Shown piece after piece: positions 37,475 through 46,646 of a stretch of DNA of 64,000 nt. The position numbers and the translations under genes were made by a program. How positions within the stretch are numbered: the first letter of the stretch is position 1; each line of letters starts with the position of its first letter. The notes under the pieces are model-generated. The model did no database searches. It saw only the letters and a list, made by a program, of their open reading frames with translations, and was not told the DNA's origin. The stretch comes from Prolixibacteraceae bacterium (lineage in GTDB: Bacteria; Bacteroidota; Bacteroidia; Bacteroidales; Prolixibacteraceae). The stretch is from assembly GCA_019459525.1 (NCBI GenBank), contig JAIBEY010000013.1:35050-99049 (forward strand). The letters run 5' to 3'.

Positions 37475-39670
37475 TTACTTCAATGAACTGGCCGGAAGTG
37501 TGAAGTAGAATGTTGCGCCTTCACCAACTTTTCCTTCTGCCCAGACGCGCCCCCTGTGCCTGCTTATAATTCGCTGAACAATTGCCAGCCCAACTCCGGT
37601 TCCTTCAAATTCGGCAATACTGTGGAGCCGGTGAAACACTCCAAATAGTTTATGTACATATTCCATGTCAAATCCAACACCGTTATCTTTAATATAATAT
37701 ACAAGTTCATTTTGTTCGGGGTAGGAGCCGATGCTGATTTGTGCATCCTTGTTTTTCGATGAATATTTAATTGCATTCGACAGGAGATTCACCCATACCT
37801 GCTTCATTAAGTTCGGGTCGCCAACGACTTGTGGAAGTTTTTGAACCAGAATAGTGTTAGAATCGATGTTTTGAGCCGATTCAAATTCGGAAATTACGTT
37901 TTTCACCAAGCCTTCCATGTCTATTTTGGAATGGTGCAATTCACTCCTGACCAAACGGGAGAACGAAAGTAAATCATCAATCAATTGCCCCATTTTTATT
38001 GCATTGGAATGAATGATGTTGCAGATTCGTTTGCCTTCGGAGTCGAGTACCTGCTCGTAATCTTCGAGCAAAATACTCACAAATCCGCTAATGGCACGCA
38101 ATGGAGCTCTCAAATCATGCGAAACGGAATAACTAAAAGCTTCGAGTTCTTTGTTGGCAATTTCGAGTTGGGCTGTGCTTCGCTGGAGTTCCTCTGATTT
38201 GAGGTTAAGGTCCTCAACCAGGTTCAATAAGGCCACTTCATTATCTAAAAGCTGTCGGCTACGTTTCTCCAGTTCAACGGTACGTTCCATTACTTTTTGC
38301 TCCAGTTCTTCGTTCAGTTTACTGATTTCTTCTTCATTGAGTTTACGGTCGGTTATATCGCGAAAATTGATTACAATGGCTTCCACGCTCGGGTCGGCCA
38401 GTAAATTGCTGAACGTACTTTCTACCCATTTCCATTTTCCGGTGCGGTCGATGAAACGGTATTTTATGGTTTGTATGTGAGATGGGTTCTGTATTAGTCC
38501 TTCCAGAACAGCTAAAACCATAGGTAAGTCTTCCGGATGTGTATATTCCGATGGATTACCTGTAACTTCCTCGTTATTGGAATACCCAAACATTTTTAAT
38601 GCCGACGGACTGATAAATTTAAAGTTTCCTTCTGCGTTCAACAGCACAATTCCATCGGGAGCTTTTTCGATTAGAGCCTGGTAATGTTTTCCCATCCTGA
38701 CGATTTCCTGTTCTGCCTTTTTTCGTTCGGTAATGTCGCGTACAAAACCTATAATGTAATGGGTTCCTTCTATATCAATCATGCTGCTGTTTATTTCAAC
38801 CGGAAATGTTTCGCCATTTTTCCGACGATGAACAGATTCGAATGTAAAACTCTCGTTCTCATTGATCTCTTCAAAAATTCCCTTCATTTTTTCGATTTCC
38901 TCAACTTGGGCATCCAAATCGGTGACTTTTAAATTGAGCAACTCCTCACGGGTATAGTTCATCCTTTTACAAGCCTGATGATTGGTATCAATGATGTTTC
39001 CTTCGAGGTCGGAGATGTACATCGCATCCGTGGCTTGTTCAATGATTCTCCGGAATTTTTTTTCGCTGACATTTAGGGCTTGCCTCGTATTCCAGTTTTT
39101 AGCCTGATTGAGCATCAGCATTCCCAGTAATACAGTGGCAAAAGGATAAATCAGAATAACCGGTAAGGCAATGTTTTTAGTGGTTTCTGTTCTAATTTCA
39201 TCTGGAAGAAGGACTGTGCAGCCCAGCATAACCAAGTGAACCACAAAGCCCATGGCAACCAATTCGAATAAATGGTTCTTTTTGCGCCAGTCAGGCCTGA
39301 AGTATCGCCAAAGAAGACCAATTGTGCCGGAAGTGACAACAACCGCAACTCCCATAAAAACTCCGTCGCCACCCATGAAAATCCGGTATAAACCAGTAAC
39401 AATCATTGCAGTAATGGTGGCCAAAGGTCCAAAAAAAAGGCCTGAAATAGAAAGCATTACCGATCGGGTATCGAAAAATATTCCAGGAATAAAATGCCAG
39501 GGAGTTAAAATCAAAATAATTCCAATTCCACCCAAAACGATTCCTGAACTGATTTTAAAATAGATGTTTTTACGATTTTCATTTCTCGACCAGAAATAAT
39601 CGTATAGCATGCTGAATGTGAGTAGTATGGCTATATTTTGAATTAGACCGACAACTATTGATTCTTCCAT
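37475..39670 (-). CDS. 5TM-LytS-type PAS sensor histidine kinase
   Basis: 731 residues. Residues ~1-190 contain five or six membrane helices matching the 5TMR-LytS sensor (GLFFGPLATITAMIVTGLYR and FMGGDGVFMGVAVVV). Two PAS/PAC modules (~200-317 and 325-443) and a coiled coil (~445-515) follow. HisKA is the phytochrome-like type with H518 in YSVSHDLRAPLRAI. The HATPase domain has NLLSNAIKYS, DNGVGF and GTGVGL. The LytS-type membrane domain senses pyruvate or membrane/cell-wall state in other bacteria; the ligand here is unknown. The phytochrome-type HisKA fits the Rcp1-like receiver 90 bases downstream. Confidence 0.92.
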   Translation of the reverse strand: MEESIVVGLIQNIAILLTFSMLYDYFWSRNENRKNIYFKISSGIVLGGIGIILILTPWHFIPGIFFDTRSVMLSISGLFFGPLATITAMIVTGLYRIFMGGDGVFMGVAVVVTSGTIGLLWRYFRPDWRKKNHLFELVAMGFVVHLVMLGCTVLLPDEIRTETTKNIALPVILIYPFATVLLGMLMLNQAKNWNTRQALNVSEKKFRRIIEQATDAMYISDLEGNIIDTNHQACKRMNYTREELLNLKVTDLDAQVEEIEKMKGIFEEINENESFTFESVHRRKNGETFPVEINSSMIDIEGTHYIIGFVRDITERKKAEQEIVRMGKHYQALIEKAPDGIVLLNAEGNFKFISPSALKMFGYSNNEEVTGNPSEYTHPEDLPMVLAVLEGLIQNPSHIQTIKYRFIDRTGKWKWVESTFSNLLADPSVEAIVINFRDITDRKLNEEEISKLNEELEQKVMERTVELEKRSRQLLDNEVALLNLVEDLNLKSEELQRSTAQLEIANKELEAFSYSVSHDLRAPLRAISGFVSILLEDYEQVLDSEGKRICNIIHSNAIKMGQLIDDLLSFSRLVRSELHHSKIDMEGLVKNVISEFESAQNIDSNTILVQKLPQVVGDPNLMKQVWVNLLSNAIKYSSKNKDAQISIGSYPEQNELVYYIKDNGVGFDMEYVHKLFGVFHRLHSIAEFEGTGVGLAIVQRIISRHRGRVWAEGKVGEGATFYFTLPASSLK

Positions 39671-39696
39671 TTTAATCGTTCAATTTAAAAGTTGAT

Positions 39697-42282
39697 TTAC
39701 TTTTTTAAATCTTTAGTCTTTAGTTTTTCTTCCAGGTCGTGGATGGTATTTTTCAGTTCTATCATTCTCAATTCCCTGCCTACAAAGAGTTTATTCATCC
39801 GCTCCAGATCGCCATTTTTTTGTTCGAGTTCGAGCGTTCGTTCTTTTACTTTTTGCTCCAATTGCATATTTAGTTTGCGGATTTCATCTTCTGCTCTCTT
39901 GGTTTCATCAACATCCATCCGGATACCGATCAGGCGGACAGCTTTTCCTGATTCGTTACGTTCTATAATTTGCCCAATCACGGTTTGCCATCTGTAAGTT
40001 CCATTGGCATGTAATAACCGGGCTGTGTAAGAATATTGTTCTTCCTGTAGATTTAAAATAGTATTAATTTTTTGACTGACGTATTCTCTGTCGTCAGGGT
40101 GAAGCCTGCTGAGCCAAATATTTCGGTCAGGGTATCCGGGTTCAGGTTCGTAACCAAGTAATGTATAATATTTGGGGGTAGCATACCAGACGTCGGTTCT
40201 TATGTCCCAGTCCCAAATGGCGATAGGCGTATTTTCTAAAATTAATTTCAGTCGCTCGTTGGTTTCCTGAAGGTTGATCTCTGTAAGTTTTCGTTCGGTA
40301 ATATCCTCGCCAATACAGGCAAGTCCAATCATTTGATTCAGGTGATTGTGTTGGGCGACATTGCTCCAGGCAATCTCTAATTTTCTTCCGGATTTAGTAA
40401 CTATCTGACTTTCCAGTCGTGGGGTAATTTTATCCTCCTTTAATCCAGTAAAGAAAAGGTCTTTAATCGTTGTAGTTCCTGCGGGCATCATCAAATCGAA
40501 CCAATCTTTGCCAATCACTTCTTCTTGGTCATAGCCAGTAATTTTCAGTAAATGATCGTTGCAGAATGTTACTTTACCATTTTGGTCAAGAATAATTGCA
40601 ATGAGATTAACTTTTTCAAGTAAGTTCCGGAAGCGCTGTTCCGAATTGATGAGTTGTTCTTCAGCTGTTTTACTATCGTTAATGTTTTTTACGGCTCCAT
40701 ATATTCCTGAAAGGCAGTTTTTTTCTTCGTCCCATACCGGATGTGCAAAAACCTGTACCCAAACAACCTGGCCTTCGCGGTTGATTGTCCTGATCTGACT
40801 TTCAGTGTCCAGGTTACGTCTCAGGCGGGCAATATCGTTATCATCAATGTGAATGTCGTCAGGATGTACAGAAGCTCTCCAACCTCCCCGTACTTTGAAT
40901 TCGTCAACCGAGTACCCGGAAATAGACTCGAATGCACCGGCTACCCAGTTGAGATCGAGCGTGCCATTGGGCATAACCTTGGTTGAAAAGGTGTAATCAG
41001 TGGTTACACTCGAAATGAGCCTGTATTTTTCTTCGCTTCTTATTAGTGTTTCTTCAGCTAATTTTCGTTCAGTAATATCCAGGCAATGCCCAATATAGCC
41101 AATAAATTCTCCGTGTAAATTAAAACGTGGAGTTCCGTTATCCTGAATCCAGTGGAAATTTCCGTCGTGATGACGCAAGCGGTAATCCATGTTGAACCTT
41201 TCCTGACGATCGAAAGCCTCACTATAGACCTGAATGCAATAGTCTAAATCTTGTGGATGAACGCCTTGCGTCCAGCCATTGCCCAATTCTTGTTCAAGAC
41301 TTCGTCCGGTAAAGTCGAGCCAGGGTTGATTAAAATAATTATATTTTTTATCTATTCCCGAAGTCCAGATTAGGGCCTGGCCCGAATCTGCCAGTGTACG
41401 GAAATGTAATTCACTCTCGCGCAGCTTTTCTTCTACTTCTTTTCTAAATGTAAATAGGTAGTCAATATCATTTCCTATGTTTTTTGAGAGTTTTGAAATA
41501 ATGATGCTCAGTACAAAAAGTGAAGTAATGGTTACCAGTGCCGTAAACAATATATGGTTACTGAAAAATTGTATGGCAAAAGTATTTGCCCAACCTGCTA
41601 TAATAATGATGAGTAAGGTGAGCGGTAAAAAATTTCTCATTAATCGCGCCCTTACCGATTCACCAACGAAAAAACGGATTGGCATTTCGTTTTGACTAAA
41701 GCCAATCAGATGTCCGGTAAACAGCAACGTAAATGCGATGGACGTATTGAAAGCTGGCGGAATTATAGCTTTCCCGTATAACAAAGGGGTTTCGTACAAA
41801 TAACCCAGATCGAAAGTTAAAGCAGCCAGCAGACCGGCGGTACAGAGTAATGAGGCAATTTTATCGGATTTTCGGGTAACAATTAATAAGGATATAAATT
41901 CCGTAAGGAATAAAATACAGGTTACAGGCGACATACGACCCATAGGTTGATTCTGAAATACTCCCGGTGATTCTCCAAAAATCCGTTCAATTCCGATGGG
42001 ATAGTTGAAAAAGTTATCGACTAGTATTATTGAATTAAATACCAGTATGCCAGGCAAAATAATTCGGTAAACGATTGTATGTTTATTTTTTAGCAACAAG
42101 TTTAACGAAACGATACCCGCAACAATAAAACTGACAGCGGTGGCTGGCGCCATAGGAATAAAATTCTCGCTAAGAGCCGACCACGATAACCTGTCGGCAA
42201 GTAAACCAGCCAGTGCCAGTGCGCTTATTCCAATAACAATCAGAAATGCAGCTGTCGAGATTTTTTCCTGGTTTGTCTTCAT
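39697..42282 (-). CDS. Membrane multi-PAS protein lacking a kinase domain
   Basis: 861 residues. Residues 1-~265 hold about eight hydrophobic segments (MASE-like) starting FLIVIGISALALAGLLA. Four PAS/PAC modules lie at about 290-405, 415-540, 545-665 and 675-795; several end in DITERK-type boundaries. A coiled coil (~795-861) follows and ends FVGRELRMIELK plus a short charged tail; there is no HisKA, HATPase, GGDEF or other output domain. It starts 6 bases after the 1008-residue kinase and ends 26 bases before the LytS-type kinase, so it is probably a sensory partner of these kinases. The stop is clean, with no kinase-like sequence downstream in any frame up to the next gene. Confidence 0.88.
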   Translation of the reverse strand: MKTNQEKISTAAFLIVIGISALALAGLLADRLSWSALSENFIPMAPATAVSFIVAGIVSLNLLLKNKHTIVYRIILPGILVFNSIILVDNFFNYPIGIERIFGESPGVFQNQPMGRMSPVTCILFLTEFISLLIVTRKSDKIASLLCTAGLLAALTFDLGYLYETPLLYGKAIIPPAFNTSIAFTLLFTGHLIGFSQNEMPIRFFVGESVRARLMRNFLPLTLLIIIIAGWANTFAIQFFSNHILFTALVTITSLFVLSIIISKLSKNIGNDIDYLFTFRKEVEEKLRESELHFRTLADSGQALIWTSGIDKKYNYFNQPWLDFTGRSLEQELGNGWTQGVHPQDLDYCIQVYSEAFDRQERFNMDYRLRHHDGNFHWIQDNGTPRFNLHGEFIGYIGHCLDITERKLAEETLIRSEEKYRLISSVTTDYTFSTKVMPNGTLDLNWVAGAFESISGYSVDEFKVRGGWRASVHPDDIHIDDNDIARLRRNLDTESQIRTINREGQVVWVQVFAHPVWDEEKNCLSGIYGAVKNINDSKTAEEQLINSEQRFRNLLEKVNLIAIILDQNGKVTFCNDHLLKITGYDQEEVIGKDWFDLMMPAGTTTIKDLFFTGLKEDKITPRLESQIVTKSGRKLEIAWSNVAQHNHLNQMIGLACIGEDITERKLTEINLQETNERLKLILENTPIAIWDWDIRTDVWYATPKYYTLLGYEPEPGYPDRNIWLSRLHPDDREYVSQKINTILNLQEEQYSYTARLLHANGTYRWQTVIGQIIERNESGKAVRLIGIRMDVDETKRAEDEIRKLNMQLEQKVKERTLELEQKNGDLERMNKLFVGRELRMIELKNTIHDLEEKLKTKDLKK

Positions 42283-42288
42283 GTTAAA

Positions 42289-45200
42289 CTAAGTATTGGT
42301 TTGTCCATCCTGGCTTAAAGTGAAGATGAATGTACTTCCTTTCCCTACTTCACTTTCAACCCATATTTTACCACCATGTTTTTCAACAAACTCCTTGCAC
42401 AATAGCAATCCAAGCCCGGTTCCTTTTTCATTTTCGGTTCCATCTTTTGTGAAATTGGAATCAATCCTAAATATTTTTGCCATGTCGTCCTTACTTATTC
42501 CAGTTCCGGTATCGAATACCAAAATTTCGATTGTACTACCTTTCGAAATTGCTTTTATCTCAATCTTTCCTCTGGTTGATGTGAATTTGAGCGCGTTTGA
42601 AATCAAATTCCGAAGTATGGTTTTCAGCATATCTTTGTCGGCATAAACAACCATTCCGTCAGGAATATAGTTAATCACGGCTATCATTTTGCTGTTTGCT
42701 TTTTCAACCATAAATTCAACTACCTCATTGACCAGATTCTTCAGTTGGACGGAAACCGGATGAAACAAAATCTGTGATTGCTGAATTCGCGCCCATTCGA
42801 GCAGGTTTTCCAATAGCCGGAAGGTGTTTTTTGACGTCGAATGTATTATTCCGGAATACTGTTCGATAGTAGCAATGTCGAGGTGTTTGGCCTCTTCTTT
42901 CAGTATTTCGCTTAGCCCCAATATACTGTTGAAAGGTGTTTTTAGGTCGTGGGCAATAATCGAAAAGAATTTATCTTTTGTCGCATTTAGTTCCTGTAAT
43001 TCTGTGGCATATTTTTGCATTTGCATTTCCGCTATTTTTCGATCTGTCACATCGCGTGAAATACCTTCATGAAAAAGTATATTCCCGTTTTCATCTTTAG
43101 CGTACCAACCGTGATCTTCGACCCATACAGCAGATCCGTCTTTTCTTTTAAGCGGATACACATCAAGCTCTTCCGGATTTAATTCCAGAATCAGGCTTTC
43201 CCTATCTTCCGGATTAAAATACAGATCATTTTTAATGTTAATAGCCATCAGTTCTTCCTTGCTCGAATAGCCAAGTAACTTCACCATTGCCGGATTAACT
43301 TCAACGAATTTTCCTTCAGGAGTACTTCGGTAAACACCATCGGGCATCGATTCGATAAGTGTCCGGTATTTTATCTCACTTTCCAGCAATCGTTCTTCGG
43401 CTTGTTTACGGGCGGTAATATCCCGGCCAATACCGAGGACTCCCAGAGTGGTTCCATTGGAATCGTACATAGGCACCTTGATGGTTTCCAATAATCTTTG
43501 ATGACCGTCTGAGGCAAAAGTGATCCATTCTTCGTTGGATGTTGGCTTGCCGGCCGCAATCGCATTTAGATCGTTTTTACGAAAAGAATCTGCAAGTTCC
43601 CACTCCACAAAATCATAATCCGTTTTTCCAACGATTTCAGTTTCTGAAGCGCCAAAAAAGTTTTCGAACATTTTGTTGCAGGTAATATAAACGCCGTTTA
43701 CATCTTTTAGCCAGATTAAGTCGGGGATGGTTTGCACCAACGTACTTAGATGGGCCTCTTTATCCTGAAGTGCTTTTTCTGCCAGTTTTCGTTCGCTAAT
43801 ATCGGTAGCCACACCAACCATACCCAGGGTTTTTCCATTCTCGTCCTGAACAATTGATGTTGAAAGCGATATTGGAAAGCTAGTACCGTCCTTTTTCCGG
43901 TTCATAATTTCACCCTGCCAGCCGGTTTCAGCAGTGGTACTTAAAATTCGATCAACAACGTCCTTGTCGTTTTCTTCCGACCTTACTATCGCAATATCTT
44001 CTCCAATAAGTTCACTCTCATTGGGGTATCCGTAGGTCTTCAGAAATGCAGCATTGAGAAATAAAATACGGTTATTGGTATCGGTAATACTGATTGATTC
44101 GTTGATGCTTTTAAGGGTGTGTGCCATCAGTTGTAATTGTTGCCCCGATCTTCTTTGTTCGGTGACATCCCTGAAATTCCATACCCGTCCAATAGGCTCA
44201 CCATCCAGCAACTGTGGGCACGAAAATCGTTCAATCGTACGGCCGTCTTTTAATTCAATCGTATCAAGACTTTCCAGTTCCGGATGATCGTAAAGATATT
44301 TTATTTGGGAAATAAACTCCTGGGGTTTGGTTAGCTGTTCAAGTACAAATTCAATGGCAACAGAATCTTCTCCGGATTCAAGCGCTTCATCGGTATGATT
44401 AAACATCTGTTTAAACTGCTTATTGAAATTGGTGATTTTACCTGAACGATTCACCACCAGGATTCCATCGGCTGCAGAATCGAGAGTGGCCTGTAGCAGC
44501 GAAAGTGCCCGTTCCGATTTTTCTTCGGCTTCTTTGCGATCTGTCAAATCCCGGATTGTGCCTTCAATCCCACTAATTTTTCCTGATTTGTCAAATGTAA
44601 AATGGGCGTTAACCGAGCCCCAAACAGCTTGATTATCCCTTCCTTTTAATAATACTTCAAAGTCGTGAGCCTCACCTTTTTCTTTAATTTCAGCAATCAG
44701 CTTTATTCTGTCGTCTGGGTTTGCATAAAACTGATCAATGGCCTTCCCTTTGACATCGGAATGTATGTATTTGGAGTATCTTTCAATGGAAGGGCTTATT
44801 TCGGTTATAATTCCATTTAAATCAGTCTGGTAAAAAACATCCTGAACGTTCTCAAATATCTTTTTGTATTTGCTTTCGTTCTCCTGGATAATTTTCTCTT
44901 TGTCTTTTAAAAATGTAATATCGTGTATAGTGAATTGCTGAAAACTCCTTTGTTCATGAATAAATGAGTTTACAATGACCATAGCAATAAATGAGGTGCC
45001 ATCAATTTTCAGGAATTCCCACTCAAATCTGGTTAATGTTTCGTGTGGGGAGGTTGCAAGAAACTCTTTGTATTTTTCTTTTGACGGAATACCGTCAGAT
45101 TGATTTTCAGGGCTGAAATCAAATAAAAAATTACCTTGGGCTTTTCCTTTTGATGAAAATTGAAACAAAGCACAAGCAGCCCGATTGCAGTCAATTATTA

Positions 45201-45315
45201 TTAACCCTTCAGTAAAAAATATAGCGTGGCCTGCATGTTCGAAGAGGATCAGATAAAGCTCGCTGTCAGAAAATAAGCTTTTATCGTAATTTGGGGCTGT
45301 ATCTTTTTGCTTCAT
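42289..45315 (-). CDS. Soluble six-PAS sensor histidine kinase
   Basis: 1008 residues with no membrane helix. Six PAS/PAC modules occur at about 15-140, 145-260, 265-387, 395-508, 520-637 and 645-760, followed by HisKA with H789 in FFSIIAHDLKTPFNSI and an HATPase domain with NLISNALKFT, DTGTGI and GTGLGL. The many PAS modules point to integration of small-molecule, redox or gas signals in the cytoplasm; no cofactor can be read with certainty. There is no receiver domain. It is the first gene of the PAS block, 114 bases downstream of the truncated-haemoglobin gene on the same strand. Confidence 0.92.
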   Translation of the reverse strand: MKQKDTAPNYDKSLFSDSELYLILFEHAGHAIFFTEGLIIIDCNRAACALFQFSSKGKAQGNFLFDFSPENQSDGIPSKEKYKEFLATSPHETLTRFEWEFLKIDGTSFIAMVIVNSFIHEQRSFQQFTIHDITFLKDKEKIIQENESKYKKIFENVQDVFYQTDLNGIITEISPSIERYSKYIHSDVKGKAIDQFYANPDDRIKLIAEIKEKGEAHDFEVLLKGRDNQAVWGSVNAHFTFDKSGKISGIEGTIRDLTDRKEAEEKSERALSLLQATLDSAADGILVVNRSGKITNFNKQFKQMFNHTDEALESGEDSVAIEFVLEQLTKPQEFISQIKYLYDHPELESLDTIELKDGRTIERFSCPQLLDGEPIGRVWNFRDVTEQRRSGQQLQLMAHTLKSINESISITDTNNRILFLNAAFLKTYGYPNESELIGEDIAIVRSEENDKDVVDRILSTTAETGWQGEIMNRKKDGTSFPISLSTSIVQDENGKTLGMVGVATDISERKLAEKALQDKEAHLSTLVQTIPDLIWLKDVNGVYITCNKMFENFFGASETEIVGKTDYDFVEWELADSFRKNDLNAIAAGKPTSNEEWITFASDGHQRLLETIKVPMYDSNGTTLGVLGIGRDITARKQAEERLLESEIKYRTLIESMPDGVYRSTPEGKFVEVNPAMVKLLGYSSKEELMAINIKNDLYFNPEDRESLILELNPEELDVYPLKRKDGSAVWVEDHGWYAKDENGNILFHEGISRDVTDRKIAEMQMQKYATELQELNATKDKFFSIIAHDLKTPFNSILGLSEILKEEAKHLDIATIEQYSGIIHSTSKNTFRLLENLLEWARIQQSQILFHPVSVQLKNLVNEVVEFMVEKANSKMIAVINYIPDGMVVYADKDMLKTILRNLISNALKFTSTRGKIEIKAISKGSTIEILVFDTGTGISKDDMAKIFRIDSNFTKDGTENEKGTGLGLLLCKEFVEKHGGKIWVESEVGKGSTFIFTLSQDGQTNT

Positions 45316-45429
45316 AAGCTACACTGAAATGGCTTATAAATATGGCAAAAAAATACAACGTATCCATATCCAACAAATATGTTTATGAAACAAGTTTCAG
45401 CGGGGTGATGATTATCGAAATCCGGGTTA

Positions 45430-45861
45430 CTACTCCGTAGTGTTGACCATCCAGAACGAAAATACGTTCAGGTAATCCCAGAAAGACTGGAGTACAACTT
45501 CAGGCAAATCCATTTTCGAGAGTACCTGCTGGTAGCACTTCAGCCAAACCTCACGTGCTTCCGGAGTTATGGCAAAAGGTGCATGTCGTTTGGCAAGCAT
45601 GGGTTTTCCGCGGTTCTCGTTAAAATACGGGTGTCCGCCGCAGATCTGGATGAAAAAATCGGAGGAACGTTGTTTTGCTTTTTCTAAAGCTTCTTCTATC
45701 CGCGGGAAAAGATGTTTAATCTCACTTTTACTCAGCAGGTCGTAATGGTCACTAACCATTTGGCGCATTCCGGTTTCTCCGAGTAGTTCCAAAAGTTGAG
45801 GCGAAGGTAGGGTTACCGGTGGACGTTGTCCGAATTCGTATTGATTGATGGTAAAATTCAT
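45430..45861 (-). CDS. Truncated haemoglobin-like protein
   Basis: 143 residues from the internal ATG. The sequence fits the bacterial truncated-globin family: FGQRPP near the N-terminus, Tyr40 in VSDHYDLL as the distal-type B10 tyrosine, IQICGGHPYFNENRG, and the likely proximal haem ligand H93 in MLAKRHAPFAIT, with Trp106 in EVWLKC. It would bind O2, NO or another small ligand. An ATG 15 codons upstream is possible but adds a segment unlike globins. It is upstream of the multi-PAS kinase block and on the same strand, so co-transcription is possible. Confidence 0.85.
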   Translation of the reverse strand: MNFTINQYEFGQRPPVTLPSPQLLELLGETGMRQMVSDHYDLLSKSEIKHLFPRIEEALEKAKQRSSDFFIQICGGHPYFNENRGKPMLAKRHAPFAITPEAREVWLKCYQQVLSKMDLPEVVLQSFWDYLNVFSFWMVNTTE

Positions 45862-46051
45862 GGTTTTTTGATTGGCTGAAAACAATTTATTTGATGAGTT
45901 TAACAAAAATGACAGGCATAAGTTGAATAAAAAGTTAGGATGATAACGACAATGCCTTTCAAAATGTTGAAAATCAATGACGATTGTTTTTTCTTATCAG
46001 GGAAATACCCGATAGATAAAAACTGTATATTGAAAACAAAAAATCGACCCA

Positions 46052-46606
46052 ATGAACGGACAAATTCAACTGATCGCTTCGCGCATCAAAGAGTTGCGCG
46101 AGATCGCCGGTATTTCAGCAGAAAGCCTTGCCCATGAACTACATACGGAACCCACATTGTTTTTGAATTACGAAAGCGGAAACACGGACATTCCGGTTGG
46201 ATTTTTAATCAAGGTGGCGCACCGGTTTAACCTGGAACTTTCGTCGCTGTTGCGGGGCGACGAACCCCGGTTACACGTTTATACGGTGGTGCGCAAAGGA
46301 AAAGGTTTAAATGTCGATCGCCGGAAACAATATCAGTATGAAAGCCTTGCCTATAATTTTATCCAGAAAAAGGCCGAGCCGTTTGTGGTGACTGTGGTGC
46401 CGGATAGTACCAATGCCCCGCTTGAATTTAATTCGCACCCCGGACAGGAATTCAATTATGTGCTTGAAGGAACCTTGATGATTGTGGTTGACGGGCATGA
46501 AATTATCCTGAACGAAGGCGATTCGGTTTATTTTGATTCGGCACATCCACATGCCATGAAAGCACTGAACAATCAGCCATCCAGGTTTTTAGCTTTTATT
46601 GTCTGA
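46052..46606 (+). CDS. XRE-family transcriptional regulator with C-terminal cupin
   Basis: 184 residues. Residues ~7-65 form an XRE helix-turn-helix (IKELREIAGISAESLAHEL). Residues ~105-183 form a cupin_2 barrel with metal-site-like HPGQEFNYVLEG and DSVYFDSAHPHAMKAL. HTH-cupin regulators sense a small ligand and often control a neighbouring metabolic gene. The acyl-CoA synthetase gene follows 40 bases later on the same strand, making it the obvious target or partner, which is inference. The globin gene is divergent. Confidence 0.9.
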   Translation: MNGQIQLIASRIKELREIAGISAESLAHELHTEPTLFLNYESGNTDIPVGFLIKVAHRFNLELSSLLRGDEPRLHVYTVVRKGKGLNVDRRKQYQYESLAYNFIQKKAEPFVVTVVPDSTNAPLEFNSHPGQEFNYVLEGTLMIVVDGHEIILNEGDSVYFDSAHPHAMKALNNQPSRFLAFIV

Positions 46607-46646
46607 AAAAAATAACCAATATCCAATAATCAAATTCCAATCCTAA

